A stretch of DNA of 64,000 nt from Streptomyces sp. PKU-EA00015 (GTDB lineage Bacteria; Actinomycetota; Actinomycetes; Streptomycetales; Streptomycetaceae). A program made the translations under genes and the position numbers. Within the stretch, counting starts at the first letter, position 1, and the number at the start of each line of letters is the position of its first letter. The notes under the pieces were generated by a model that saw only the letters and a list, made by a program, of their open reading frames with translations, had not been told where the DNA came from and made no database searches. The stretch is from assembly GCF_013387495.1 (NCBI RefSeq), contig NZ_JABZEE010000013.1:124001-188000 (forward strand), written 5' to 3'. Shown here one piece after another: positions 1-8,721 of this stretch.

Positions 1-2
1 GC

Positions 3-2462
3 GCCCCGGGAAGCACCGATGCCGTCTCCGACCACGCCACGCTGCTCCGCAACACCGCCGCGGTGTTCGCCGGAACCGCCGAGTCCAACGCCCGGCCGGA
101 GGTCGCCCCGAAACTCGCCTCCATCGAGTCCACGGCGCGGGCCCGGCTCGCCGCCATGGACGACGCCGGACCGGGCGAGCTCTTCAAGGGCGTCCCGCTC
201 GGCACAAGCGACCCGAACCTGAACAGGTCGTTCCAGTACCTCTACGAGATCGCACTCGCCACCTGCACCCCCGGCCCCGCCGCCTCGGAGCTGCGGGACG
301 ATCCGGCGGTGCGGCGGCGGGTGGTCGACGGCCTGGTCCACCTCCACGAGACGTACTACGGCGACCAGTCGAAGGGCTACTACGGCAACTGGTTCACCTG
401 GGAGATCGGCATCTCCGCCCATGTGAGCAAGATCCTCGTCCTCCTCGGTGACGACATCACGGCCCTCACCCCCGGTCTCCCGGCCGCCTACGTCGCCTCG
501 ATGGACGCCTATCTTCGCAACGGCAAGGACGGCGACGTCGACCTCGACTCGCGGTTCCACACCGGCGCCAACCTGGCCGACATCACGACGAACCGGATCC
601 TCCAGGGCGCCGTCCTCGGCGACGACGCCCGCATCCGCAAAGCCGTCGCCGACCAGCTGACCGTCTTCGCGACGATCGACCCGTACGACCTGCGGCACGG
701 CGTCACCGACGGGTTCTACGCGGACGGCTCCTTCGTCCAGCACGACTCCGTCGCCTACACCGGCTCGTACGGCAAGGGCCTGCTCACCCGTGTCGTCCAG
801 ACCGTCAAGATCCTCGACGGCACGGGCTACGCGCCCGCCGAGGATCTCACCGGCACGGTCCGGCGCTGGGTGACCGACGGCTTCGCCCCGGTGATCTTCG
901 AGGGCTGGATGATGGAGATCGTCAAGGGCCGCGGGGTCTCCCGGACCACGACCGGCTACAGCGACGTCGCCGCGGTCGTCGAGGCCGTCGTCGACCTCTC
1001 CTCGTACGCCACCGGCGCCGACGCCGCCGCGCTCGCGGCCTACGTCAAGCACGTCCACCGGTCGTCCAAGTCGCCCCTGGACCCCACGGGTTTCGTGTCG
1101 CCCGTCAGCATCGCCCGCCACGCGGACATCCTCGCCTCACCGGTCCCCCCGAAGGACCTGACCCCCGCCGCGCACCACACCGCCTTCAACGCGATGGACC
1201 GGACGGTCCACCGCCGGCCCGGCTACGCCTTCGCCCTCGCACGCAGTTCGGCGCGTATCAGCAAGTACGAGTACATGAGCGGCGAGAACCTGATGCCCTG
1301 GTTCCAGGGCGACGGCGCACACTACCTCTACCTCTCGGGCGAGGACCAGACCGGGGCGTACGGCGTCGACTACTACACCGCCGTCTCCCCCTACCGCCTC
1401 GCCGGTGTCACCGCTCCCGTGGAGGCCCGCCGTACGGTCCCGGAGCTCTACGGCGGCCTCTGGTACGACAACCCGGCCCGCGGCTTCACCGCGTCGTCGA
1501 CGTCGCAGAACACCTACGTCTACTTCCCCCGCGCCACGAACGCCTTCTCCGGCGGCGCCCGCCTCGGCGCCTACGGCACGGCCGGCATGGTCCTGGCCGA
1601 CGACGTCCCGTGGACCGCGAAGCAGGCCGGTGCCCTCCCCGACGACTTCGTGGCCTATCGCGGCGCCCGCGCCACGAAGTCGTGGTTCCTGCTCGACGAC
1701 GAGATCGTGGTGCTCGCGGCGGGCGTGGGCGACCCGGCGGGCCGCGCGGTGACGACCACGGTCGACGCCCGGATCGCGGCCCCGTCGGACACCGTCACCC
1801 TCACCGGCGGCCTCCGCGACGGCACCCCGTGGTCGGGCGCCGGCACGGCGCCCCTGGCCTGGCTGCGGTACGCCAACACCACTCGCGGCACCGCGATCGG
1901 CTACGCCCTCCTCGACGGCCCCGACCCCACGGCGGCCCTGGAGCCGGTGACCCGCAGCCGCCGCGTGGTCCGCCAGGCGAATCCGGCGGCTTTGGCGACG
2001 AAGCAGGTCTTCACGCTCTCGCTCGACCTGCCCGCCGGGACCCCGCCCACGGCGATGGCCTACGCCATCCTCCCCAACGCCACCGCCCGCCGGACGGCCT
2101 CCTGGGCACGGGGTCCCCTGACCGTCCTGACCAACACGCCCGAGGCCCAGGCGGTGAAACACGCACACCTGGGCCTCGTCGCCGCGAACACCTTCGCCCC
2201 GGGCACCTACCACGTGGAACACCTCGCGATCGACGGTCCGGCCTCGGTGCTCGTCCGCAGGAACCCGGACGGCACGACGGCGCTCGCGGTCTGCGACCCG
2301 ACGACCGGGCGACGGACGATCACGCTGACACTGCGCGGCCGCACCCTGCGACCGGTCAGCGCGGACGAGGGGGTCCGGGTCGCCCCCGTCCCAGGCGGAA
2401 CCCGCGTCGAGGTGACGACGCACCAGGCGTACGGGCGCAGCTTCGTGGCGACGCTGCGGTGA
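3..2462 (+). CDS. Polysaccharide lyase family 8 (hyaluronate/xanthan lyase-like), 5'-truncated
   Basis: The reading frame is open from the left edge and ends in TGA, giving 819 residues without the N-terminus. A secretion signal probably lies outside the window. The family cleaves uronic-acid polysaccharides by beta-elimination. The alpha-toroid carries the family signatures: NWFTWEIG, TGANLADITTN with the likely catalytic Asn at about residue 190 (counting from base 3), and DGSFVQHDSVAYTGSYG with His about 247 and Tyr about 252. The C-terminal half is the beta-sandwich domain typical of PL8. Its role would be extracellular degradation of hyaluronan, chondroitin or xanthan; the substrate cannot be told from sequence. 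It converges on the next gene with only 21 bases between stops. A GTG at base 63 is internal and is not the natural start. Confidence 0.9.
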   Translation, partial: APGSTDAVSDHATLLRNTAAVFAGTAESNARPEVAPKLASIESTARARLAAMDDAGPGELFKGVPLGTSDPNLNRSFQYLYEIALATCTPGPAASELRDDPAVRRRVVDGLVHLHETYYGDQSKGYYGNWFTWEIGISAHVSKILVLLGDDITALTPGLPAAYVASMDAYLRNGKDGDVDLDSRFHTGANLADITTNRILQGAVLGDDARIRKAVADQLTVFATIDPYDLRHGVTDGFYADGSFVQHDSVAYTGSYGKGLLTRVVQTVKILDGTGYAPAEDLTGTVRRWVTDGFAPVIFEGWMMEIVKGRGVSRTTTGYSDVAAVVEAVVDLSSYATGADAAALAAYVKHVHRSSKSPLDPTGFVSPVSIARHADILASPVPPKDLTPAAHHTAFNAMDRTVHRRPGYAFALARSSARISKYEYMSGENLMPWFQGDGAHYLYLSGEDQTGAYGVDYYTAVSPYRLAGVTAPVEARRTVPELYGGLWYDNPARGFTASSTSQNTYVYFPRATNAFSGGARLGAYGTAGMVLADDVPWTAKQAGALPDDFVAYRGARATKSWFLLDDEIVVLAAGVGDPAGRAVTTTVDARIAAPSDTVTLTGGLRDGTPWSGAGTAPLAWLRYANTTRGTAIGYALLDGPDPTAALEPVTRSRRVVRQANPAALATKQVFTLSLDLPAGTPPTAMAYAILPNATARRTASWARGPLTVLTNTPEAQAVKHAHLGLVAANTFAPGTYHVEHLAIDGPASVLVRRNPDGTTALAVCDPTTGRRTITLTLRGRTLRPVSADEGVRVAPVPGGTRVEVTTHQAYGRSFVATLR

Positions 2463-2483
2463 GCGGCGCTTGGGGGCGGCGGG

Positions 2484-3176
2484 CTACGGGATCCTCCGGG
2501 ACCGGCCGTCGCCGTCGGGACCGATGAGCGCCGCGATGTCCTCGGCCGTCCACTGGCCGGCCGCACCGGGACATGCGGCCAGGTAGGCGGCGATGTCGGC
2601 GGCGCACCACGCTCCGGACTCGCCGAGCCCCGCCGCCAGGTGCCGCACATAGGCGGCGGAAGGCTTCCGCAGCACCACGTCGGCCATGCGCCACGGCGCC
2701 GTGATCGTGAGGACGGGGACGCCGTGGAGCGTGCCCGGGCACACCAGCGTCTCGTAGCGGCCCGTCCCGAGTTCGGAGCGACCGAGGTCCAGTGCTTCGC
2801 TCAGGTCGAGATCGGCCCCGGGCTCCCGGTACATCTCCTGCGCCGCGATGTCGGAGAACTGCTCCGCCGTGACGAGGTGCGCCCGCGCCCAGGCGAGCCC
2901 GCCGGCCGACGGATCGTAGAACCCGCGCCCACCCGTCCAGACCGCCGACTCCGTCGCGAAGTACACGGTGCCGGGCAGAGTCACGGGGACGGAGCGCGGG
3001 GGCGCGGCCGTGTCCCGGCATCCCGGGTACGTCCGCGCGCCCCCGGAAGGCCGCCCACCCGCGATGTAGCAGTGCAGGCGGGCACCGTGCATGTTGGAGC
3101 CGTAGGACGCGTACCAGACGTGCTCCGGCGCCGGCGTGCGGGGAGCGCCCGGAATCAGTACGTGAGGCGCCGCCAC
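2484..3176 (-). CDS. Gamma-glutamylcyclotransferase-fold protein
   Basis: A 230-residue protein with a GTG start. Near the N-terminus it has YASYGSN (Tyr22 to Asn28), the substrate-loop signature of the gamma-glutamylcyclotransferase/AIG2 fold. This is followed by a CYIAGG, GCRD and PGTVYFA pattern common to an actinobacterial subgroup that databases often mislabel as histone deacetylase. Members of the fold cyclise gamma-glutamyl amines to 5-oxoproline, but the substrate here is unknown. No signal peptide or membrane segment is visible, so it is probably cytosolic. It lies downstream of the trypsin-STAND gene on the same strand, but a gap of about 240 bases argues against one operon. Fold assignment is fairly secure; function is not. 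Confidence 0.7.
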   Translation of the reverse strand: MAAPHVLIPGAPRTPAPEHVWYASYGSNMHGARLHCYIAGGRPSGGARTYPGCRDTAAPPRSVPVTLPGTVYFATESAVWTGGRGFYDPSAGGLAWARAHLVTAEQFSDIAAQEMYREPGADLDLSEALDLGRSELGTGRYETLVCPGTLHGVPVLTITAPWRMADVVLRKPSAAYVRHLAAGLGESGAWCAADIAAYLAACPGAAGQWTAEDIAALIGPDGDGRSRRIP

Positions 3177-3414
3177 GGCATCAACGTGCGATCGGCCCGG
3201 GCGCGCACCGCGTCGGTCGTGCGATGAACCCAGGACTCTCGCTGCCCATTTCCGGCGTCCTCACGGTCGTCTGACATGTCGGGCCACGATAGGCCGAATC
3301 ACCGGCCGCCCCCGCGCACGACCACGCCGAAGCGTCCCTCCGCGCAGGGGCGTTGACGGCTGCGCGGGACACGCTGACGAGGGTTCAACTGCCGCCTGCT
3401 CACCCGAAAGGCCA

Positions 3415-6400
3415 TCAGCCGGTGAGCCGATTCAGCAGGTGCTGTGTCTCCTTGATGCGCTCCACGCACAGCACGTGAAACGTGTCCACGGAACGTCCGG
3501 CGGCCGACTGGAACAGATCGACGGCCAGTTTCAGCCAGCTCGGCTTGCCTTCCGGCTTCCACGGCAGGGGGTCGGCCGTTCCGGCCAGCCGGGCGGCTTG
3601 GCGGATGGCCTCGGCCCGCTGGAAGCAGTTCACCAGGTGCTCCTTGTCGAACCGCGCCTCCAGCAGCACTCGGCACGCGTCGAAGCAGTCGTACGCCCGC
3701 CGCGCGGCCACGGCGGCTTCGCGCTGCGCGTCCGGGCCGCCCTCGGGGTCCCACAGCTCGGCCTGCCGCAGATAGAGCTGCCCGAGCCCGTCGATGAGGT
3801 CGATGTCGGTGAAGTTGTCGTAGAGCAGCCGCGTGAGGTCCTGCGGCTCGTCGTCCCCTGCGCTCCCCTCGTCCTCGGCGGCCGGTTCCGTGCGCGCGTG
3901 GCGCCTGCTGTGCAGGTACCTGCCGATGCTCGTCGCGTAGTCGAGACCGATGAGCTCCTCGAACGCCGCGTCGATGCGCTCCTGGTCGACCGACGCGCCG
4001 GACTCCAGACGGACGCGCTCGCGCAGCACAACCACCCGCTGTGACTGGAAGCGATGGTCGAGCGGCTCGACCAGCTGCGCGGCGGCCCGCTCGAGCGCGG
4101 CCTCGCGCTCCGACGGATCCGGGGATCCGTAACGGACGTAGCGGAGCAGGACATCCGCCATGTCTATCTGCGCCTGGCGCCGCTCCTGCCCGCTGCGAGT
4201 GCTGCGGATCACCGATTCCAGGATCGCGGCCGCCTCGGCGTACTCCCACAGGTAGCGGTGGAGCCGCGCGCGGGCCAGCCGGATCTCGGTGCTGTGCGGC
4301 CACAGGCTCTCCGCCCGGTCGAGGACCGCCCAGGTCGGTCCGTTGTCGACGCGGCGTCCCGCCTTGCCGGCTCCGGGCTGGTGCGCCGTCAGGAGGCGCC
4401 GGTACTCGCGTTCCAGGTCGCAGCGCAGCACAGCCGTGCCGATGGTCGGCCCGTACCGCTTCTCGTGGCCCTCGAGAGTCCGGAGCCGCTCCGCGTACAC
4501 CCGCCGCAGCAGATCGAGCCGGACGATGGGATTCCCGTCGTTCGCCTCCACCGCCGCCCGCCACAGGCTGCGCCCGCGCAGGTGCCACTCCTCCACGATG
4601 CACAGCCGGGCCAGTTGGGCATGCTGCCCGGTCCTGGCCTCCTGGGTGGCGAGCCACTCCTCAGTCCTGTTGACCGCGCGGCGCAGGTCCCGCCGCGTGG
4701 CCGAGTCCTCCGGGCCGTACTCCAACTGCTCGCGATGGCGCAGGCACTCCAGCCACACGCGGTAGGCGTGGGCACTCGGGGCACTGTCCACAGCCCGGAC
4801 TGCGTACCGCTCGGCTCTCCTGGCCTCCACCGCGGCTTCACGCAGACGCTCGTTCTCCTCCAGCGCCCACGCCGTGAACCCGGACGTCCGGGCGAGCTCC
4901 AGCAGCCCGCCGGTGTCGCCGGCCTCGGCCTGCTGCACGAGGGCGTCACCGTACGGCAGCAGCAGGTCCATCGCAGCCTTCGCGCCGTCCAGCCGGAGAG
5001 CCGGATCGGCCTGACGCCGGTGGACGCTGCGGAGGAACCTGGCGACGGCCAGGCGAACGGGCAGCCCCCAGGCCGTCACCGGCCCGTACGAGCCGGTGAG
5101 GCTGTCCATGACGAGACCCACCAGGGCGGACCGCTCCTCGTCCGTCCGCAGCTCGAACGCGTGGTGCTTCGCCGCCTCCAGGAACCGCCGGGTCCACAGA
5201 TGCCGCAGTGCGGTGGTGGGCGCGCAGCGCTCGAGGGCCACACGGCCGAGGCGCACGGCCTCCGCCAACGCCTCCAGCCGCTCCGGCCCGTTGTCGACCG
5301 CCCTCGCCCGGGCCCGGGCGGCGCGCATGCGCAGCCCGAGCTGCGTGGCCTCACCACCGGTCGTGTTCGGCGGGGGCAGCAGCTCCAGCAGGTCGTGGAC
5401 GAGTCCGACACTGGACTGGCCTTCGGAGATCTGCTGTCCGTCCAGCTGCAGATCCGCGGTGTTGAGCAGCCATGAGATGGTCCAGGCGAGCCGGCTCACC
5501 CGCCCCTTGGCGATCAGTTGGGCGTCCTCGCTCAGCATCCCGGCGGCACCGGCGCGGATCTGCAGCATGTCGGCGTCGCACCCGTAGCGGCGTCCGCCGA
5601 AGTACAGGGCGTTGTCGATCGACCGCAGCATCTGCGGGGGAAGGCCCGGCGCGCAGCCGCGCAGGGCGTCCACGGCCTGCTCGCAGGCCGCGACGAACCG
5701 GGCCTCGGCCTGTGCCGTCACCGGCTCGCGCATCCTCACGTTCAGCTGCGACACGGCCCGGTACAGGGCCTCGTAGCCGTCGTCCGCACGACTGTCGCCG
5801 TTGTTGCCGACGACGGCGGCGACTTCGCGCTTCGGCTCCTCCTCCCGCTGCGCGCTCGGCTCGACCGGCAGGACGATCGCTTCCATGTCCAGCGTGTTGG
5901 CGATCTCCTCCACCTGCAGGCTCAGCCGGGGCAGCAGGCCGCCGGCGCGGGCCCGCAGCCAACTGGCCGTGCACTCCACGGCGAACAGGAGCGACCGGTG
6001 CTTGTCGTCGCTCTCCTCGTCCTCGAAATGGGAGCGGGCGGCCTCGAAGACCCCGAGCGCCCCTCCTCGCAGCGTCCTGTCCAGCAGCTCCGCGTCACGG
6101 GCGGCCGGACCGAGCGCGACGGCCTCCGCCGGCTGAAGACGCCGTCCCACGTCGACGCCCAGGGCAACCAGCGTCATGTTCCGCAGGGCCTCCCGGGTGG
6201 CACGGCTCAGTTCATAGTGCGATGGCCCCGATGGACCCACTGACGGCTGCCGCTCCAGGAGCACGCCGTGGGCGGCGAGCCGCCGGAGCAGTGCCGGGCC
6301 GACGCCGGCGGCGACGAGGACGTCATGCGGCAGCGGGAGGCGCTCGGCCATCGCCCAGATGATGAGCGGGGCGAGCGGACCGGGAGAGGCCGAGTCGTCG

Positions 6401-7956
6401 AGCAGCCGGCATTCGGCTTCCTCGAACACCTTGGTGATGGTCACGCGGCAGGCGTCGAGAAGGTCCACGGCGACCGCCACCGGTTCGGGGTCGTGCGGGC
6501 CGTCGTCGACGTACTGGCTCACGTGCCGGTCGACGCCGAACAGAAGGATCCCGGGCCGTTGGACGAAACTGTCGTCGGCCTCGTCGATGACCTGGTGGGC
6601 ATCCACGCGGACCCGGCGCTCGCCCAGCTCGTACGAGAGGAGCCCGGCAGCCTCCTCCCGGGTGAGCGGGCCGAGCCGGACCGGAGGCATGTGGCGCAAT
6701 TGCTGGCCCCCGCTGGCCGGCAGATGCGTCGCGCTGGCGATCAGGACCACCGACCGCCGGAACGCGGAGTTGCCGAGGACCTCGTCGAGATCCGCCTCGA
6801 GATCGGCGGTGTCCTCCCCGAATCGGGCGCAGTCGATGACGGTCACGAGGTCGTGCCCGCGCGCGGCGCCCGAGAGAGTACCCAGCATGTGCTTGATCTT
6901 GCGTTCGGTCGAGGTCGTGTCCTCGCCGTACTCCTCCACCGTGAACAGGTTGACGTCGAGCTGCGTGGCCAGCGCCCGGGACACCGGGAACCGGCTGCTG
7001 CACCCGGGCACGTCGAGCTCCAGCAGCCCCCAAGGGCGGTTGTCCCCCAGTGCGCGGCGGAAGTCCTCGTCTCCGACCAGCCGCCCGATGAAGGCGGACT
7101 TGCCCGTGTGCTCGGGCCCGACGACCGAGAGGACCCTGCCTCCCGAGACCAGGGAGCGCGCGTTCCGCAGCTCCGCCTCGCGCCCCACGAAGCTGCCCGA
7201 GTGGCCGGCCGGAAGGGGGGAGAGCCAGGAGGGCAGGGCCGGCCGCGGCGCCGGCGCAGGAACCGGCGCCGGACCGGCCTCGATCACCGCGAGGGTGGCC
7301 GGTGGTACCACGTCGTGCCGGCGCAGGAGGTCCCTGAAGTCGCGGTCCGTGACGAAGGTGTGGGTGGGGCAGGCATGCAGGCGATGGTTCCGGAACGCCT
7401 CGTCGTCGTGGATGACCACACCGACCAGGTGGTCGTCGCAGAAGACGGCGGCACCGGAGGCACCGGCCCACGCCTGTTTGCCATCGTCGCGTTCAGCCGG
7501 GGCGATGTCCTGGTTGAGGACGTACAGGTCATGGACACCGCGACCGCCGGCCAGCGGGGGCAGGGTTCCGTACAGCTGCTCGACCTTGCGGTGCCCGTCG
7601 GCCGTCCGCGTCGCGAACGGGAACGCGAGACCGCCGTAGGACAGTACGGACGTTCCACCGGCGCGGCCCCACAGCACCTGTCCGGGCACGTCCACAGCAG
7701 AGTCGAGCTCCAGCAGGGCGACGTCCCGCCCGTCGGGATGAGTCCAGCGGACTTCTGCCGTCCGGTGCTCGACGGGACCGGAGGAAGGACGGCCGACATG
7801 CACGTTGATGCGCGGCCACAGCAGTCCCGAGCCTTGTTGCCTGGTGACGTGCCAGGCGGTGAGCACCAGGCGGGGCGCAATCAGGTAGCCGCTGCCGTAC
7901 CCCTGCGTCTGTTCGGCGTCCCCGGCACGGACGTCGACCAGCCTGAGCGGGTCCAT
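3415..7956 (-). CDS. Trypsin-like protease / STAND NTPase / helical-repeat conflict protein
   Basis: A 1513-residue multidomain protein. Residues about 15-215 are a trypsin-like domain without a signal peptide. All three catalytic positions are visible: His36 in LTAWHV, Asp78 in GRDVALLELD and Ser167 in GASGAAVF. A Pro/Ala linker (about 228-250) leads to a STAND-type P-loop ATPase with FVGREAEL, Walker A GPEHTGKS (280-287), a Walker B-like LVTVID (370-375) and the arginine-region pattern VRLGPLTREEAAGLL. A winged-helix-like stretch follows, then about 850 residues of alpha-helical TPR-like repeats, which in STAND proteins usually sense the trigger. The ATG lies one base after the stop of the Trypco2-like gene, so the two are translationally linked. 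Protease-STAND proteins beside Trypco proteins were predicted by Kaur and colleagues (2020) as NTP-dependent conflict systems. Target and trigger are unknown. Confidence 0.85.
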   Translation of the reverse strand: MDPLRLVDVRAGDAEQTQGYGSGYLIAPRLVLTAWHVTRQQGSGLLWPRINVHVGRPSSGPVEHRTAEVRWTHPDGRDVALLELDSAVDVPGQVLWGRAGGTSVLSYGGLAFPFATRTADGHRKVEQLYGTLPPLAGGRGVHDLYVLNQDIAPAERDDGKQAWAGASGAAVFCDDHLVGVVIHDDEAFRNHRLHACPTHTFVTDRDFRDLLRRHDVVPPATLAVIEAGPAPVPAPAPRPALPSWLSPLPAGHSGSFVGREAELRNARSLVSGGRVLSVVGPEHTGKSAFIGRLVGDEDFRRALGDNRPWGLLELDVPGCSSRFPVSRALATQLDVNLFTVEEYGEDTTSTERKIKHMLGTLSGAARGHDLVTVIDCARFGEDTADLEADLDEVLGNSAFRRSVVLIASATHLPASGGQQLRHMPPVRLGPLTREEAAGLLSYELGERRVRVDAHQVIDEADDSFVQRPGILLFGVDRHVSQYVDDGPHDPEPVAVAVDLLDACRVTITKVFEEAECRLLDDSASPGPLAPLIIWAMAERLPLPHDVLVAAGVGPALLRRLAAHGVLLERQPSVGPSGPSHYELSRATREALRNMTLVALGVDVGRRLQPAEAVALGPAARDAELLDRTLRGGALGVFEAARSHFEDEESDDKHRSLLFAVECTASWLRARAGGLLPRLSLQVEEIANTLDMEAIVLPVEPSAQREEEPKREVAAVVGNNGDSRADDGYEALYRAVSQLNVRMREPVTAQAEARFVAACEQAVDALRGCAPGLPPQMLRSIDNALYFGGRRYGCDADMLQIRAGAAGMLSEDAQLIAKGRVSRLAWTISWLLNTADLQLDGQQISEGQSSVGLVHDLLELLPPPNTTGGEATQLGLRMRAARARARAVDNGPERLEALAEAVRLGRVALERCAPTTALRHLWTRRFLEAAKHHAFELRTDEERSALVGLVMDSLTGSYGPVTAWGLPVRLAVARFLRSVHRRQADPALRLDGAKAAMDLLLPYGDALVQQAEAGDTGGLLELARTSGFTAWALEENERLREAAVEARRAERYAVRAVDSAPSAHAYRVWLECLRHREQLEYGPEDSATRRDLRRAVNRTEEWLATQEARTGQHAQLARLCIVEEWHLRGRSLWRAAVEANDGNPIVRLDLLRRVYAERLRTLEGHEKRYGPTIGTAVLRCDLEREYRRLLTAHQPGAGKAGRRVDNGPTWAVLDRAESLWPHSTEIRLARARLHRYLWEYAEAAAILESVIRSTRSGQERRQAQIDMADVLLRYVRYGSPDPSEREAALERAAAQLVEPLDHRFQSQRVVVLRERVRLESGASVDQERIDAAFEELIGLDYATSIGRYLHSRRHARTEPAAEDEGSAGDDEPQDLTRLLYDNFTDIDLIDGLGQLYLRQAELWDPEGGPDAQREAAVAARRAYDCFDACRVLLEARFDKEHLVNCFQRAEAIRQAARLAGTADPLPWKPEGKPSWLKLAVDLFQSAAGRSVDTFHVLCVERIKETQHLLNRLTG

Positions 7957-7957
7957 C

Positions 7958-8281
7958 TCAGTGGTAGTCCCAGGAGCCGGCTTCCTCGTGGCTGATCTCT
8001 GGGTTGCTGCCGCCGGCCGCCTTGTCCTTGATCTTGAGGTTCAGGGTCAGCTTGTGCGTCCGGGCGGAGGTGGCCGTCCGGTCGAGGCCCGCGTCGGCCA
8101 CCCCGAAGCGGAGCTTTCCGCCGAGCTTGTTGTCCTTGCGCAGTTCCAGCAGCAGCTCCAGCTGCGCCTCTTCGATCTCGAAGCGGAACTGCTGACCGGC
8201 CCCCTTGTCCTGCGCGGCGTACAGCTCCTCGCGCAGCTCCTCGATCGCCGCGGCCAGCCCCATCTCGGCCTTGTCCGCCAT
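7958..8281 (-). CDS. Trypco2-like (trypsin-co-occurring domain) protein
   Basis: A 107-residue cytosolic protein. From the ATG at 8281 the N-terminus reads MADKAEMGLAAAIEELREEL. Then come a beta-rich LELLLELRKD, a GKLRFGVADA stretch and a closing HKLTLNLKIK. This order (Leu-rich helix with LREEL, then alternating beta strands, then a THxLTLxL strand) is how I remember the Trypco2 family, which is encoded next to trypsin-like effectors. The frame stays open to a GTG at 8374, but that extension is low-complexity. The 8281 ATG has a purine-rich GGGGGCGGGG just upstream and fits family length, so I prefer it. It is the first gene of a two-gene unit, one base ahead of the protease-STAND gene. A role as adaptor, substrate or inhibitor of the protease is inference. 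Confidence 0.75.
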   Translation of the reverse strand: MADKAEMGLAAAIEELREELYAAQDKGAGQQFRFEIEEAQLELLLELRKDNKLGGKLRFGVADAGLDRTATSARTHKLTLNLKIKDKAAGGSNPEISHEEAGSWDYH

Positions 8282-8475
8282 CCCCGCCCCCAGCTTCGCC
8301 ACCGGCTCCGGACCCTCCGAACCCGAAGGGTCAGTAGTGTGCCAACTGCCCACGGATTTGCCAAAACCCTGCACACAGAAGGGTGTTGCTGGTTCAACGG
8401 ACTTCGGGGGACGGCAGTTCCCGTGCCACGACGTGAGGTGACCACAGGGAGAGGGCCCATGCCCCGCGCAACAGA

Positions 8476-8511
8476 AAACCCCAGCGTCGGCGACTATCCG
8501 ACCTGGGGTTT
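8476..8511 (-). terminator. Terminator of tRNA-Thr
   Basis: Arms AAACCCCAG (8476-8484) and CTGGGGTTT (8503-8511), plus inner arms GTCGG/CCGAC, form a near-perfect stem with one bulge and a 7-base loop. On the minus strand the stem runs into a T-rich tail. It begins four bases beyond the tRNA 3' end. Confidence 0.8.
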
Positions 8512-8514
8512 CGA

Positions 8515-8591
8515 TGGAGCCGCCTTCGGGATTCGAACCCGAGACCTACGCATTACGAGTGCGTTGCTCTGGCCAACTGAGCTAAGGCGGC
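8515..8591 (-). tRNA. tRNA-Thr (anticodon CGU)
   Basis: The minus strand folds as a complete cloverleaf: acceptor GCCGCCT/AGGCGGC, D stem GCTC/GAGC, anticodon stem ACGCA/TGCGT around loop CTCGTAA, and T stem TCGGG/CCCGA with loop TTCGAAT. The anticodon is CGT (reads ACG, threonine). The CCA end is encoded (8515-8517). No intron. Confidence 0.96.
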
Positions 8592-8721
8592 GCGCTACGG
8601 GACGAGACACCCGTCCCCGCGGGGACACGCTCTCATCAGCAGCGGCGCCAAGTCTACAGGGTTCTGCTGGGTGCCCCGAACCACCTCCTGCCGCACCCCG
8701 GACCGGCGCCCGTCCGCGGGC

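Noticed and set aside
6268..7995. Open frame opposite the protease-STAND gene
   Set aside because: The sense strand has complete protease and P-loop motifs; the other strand has none.
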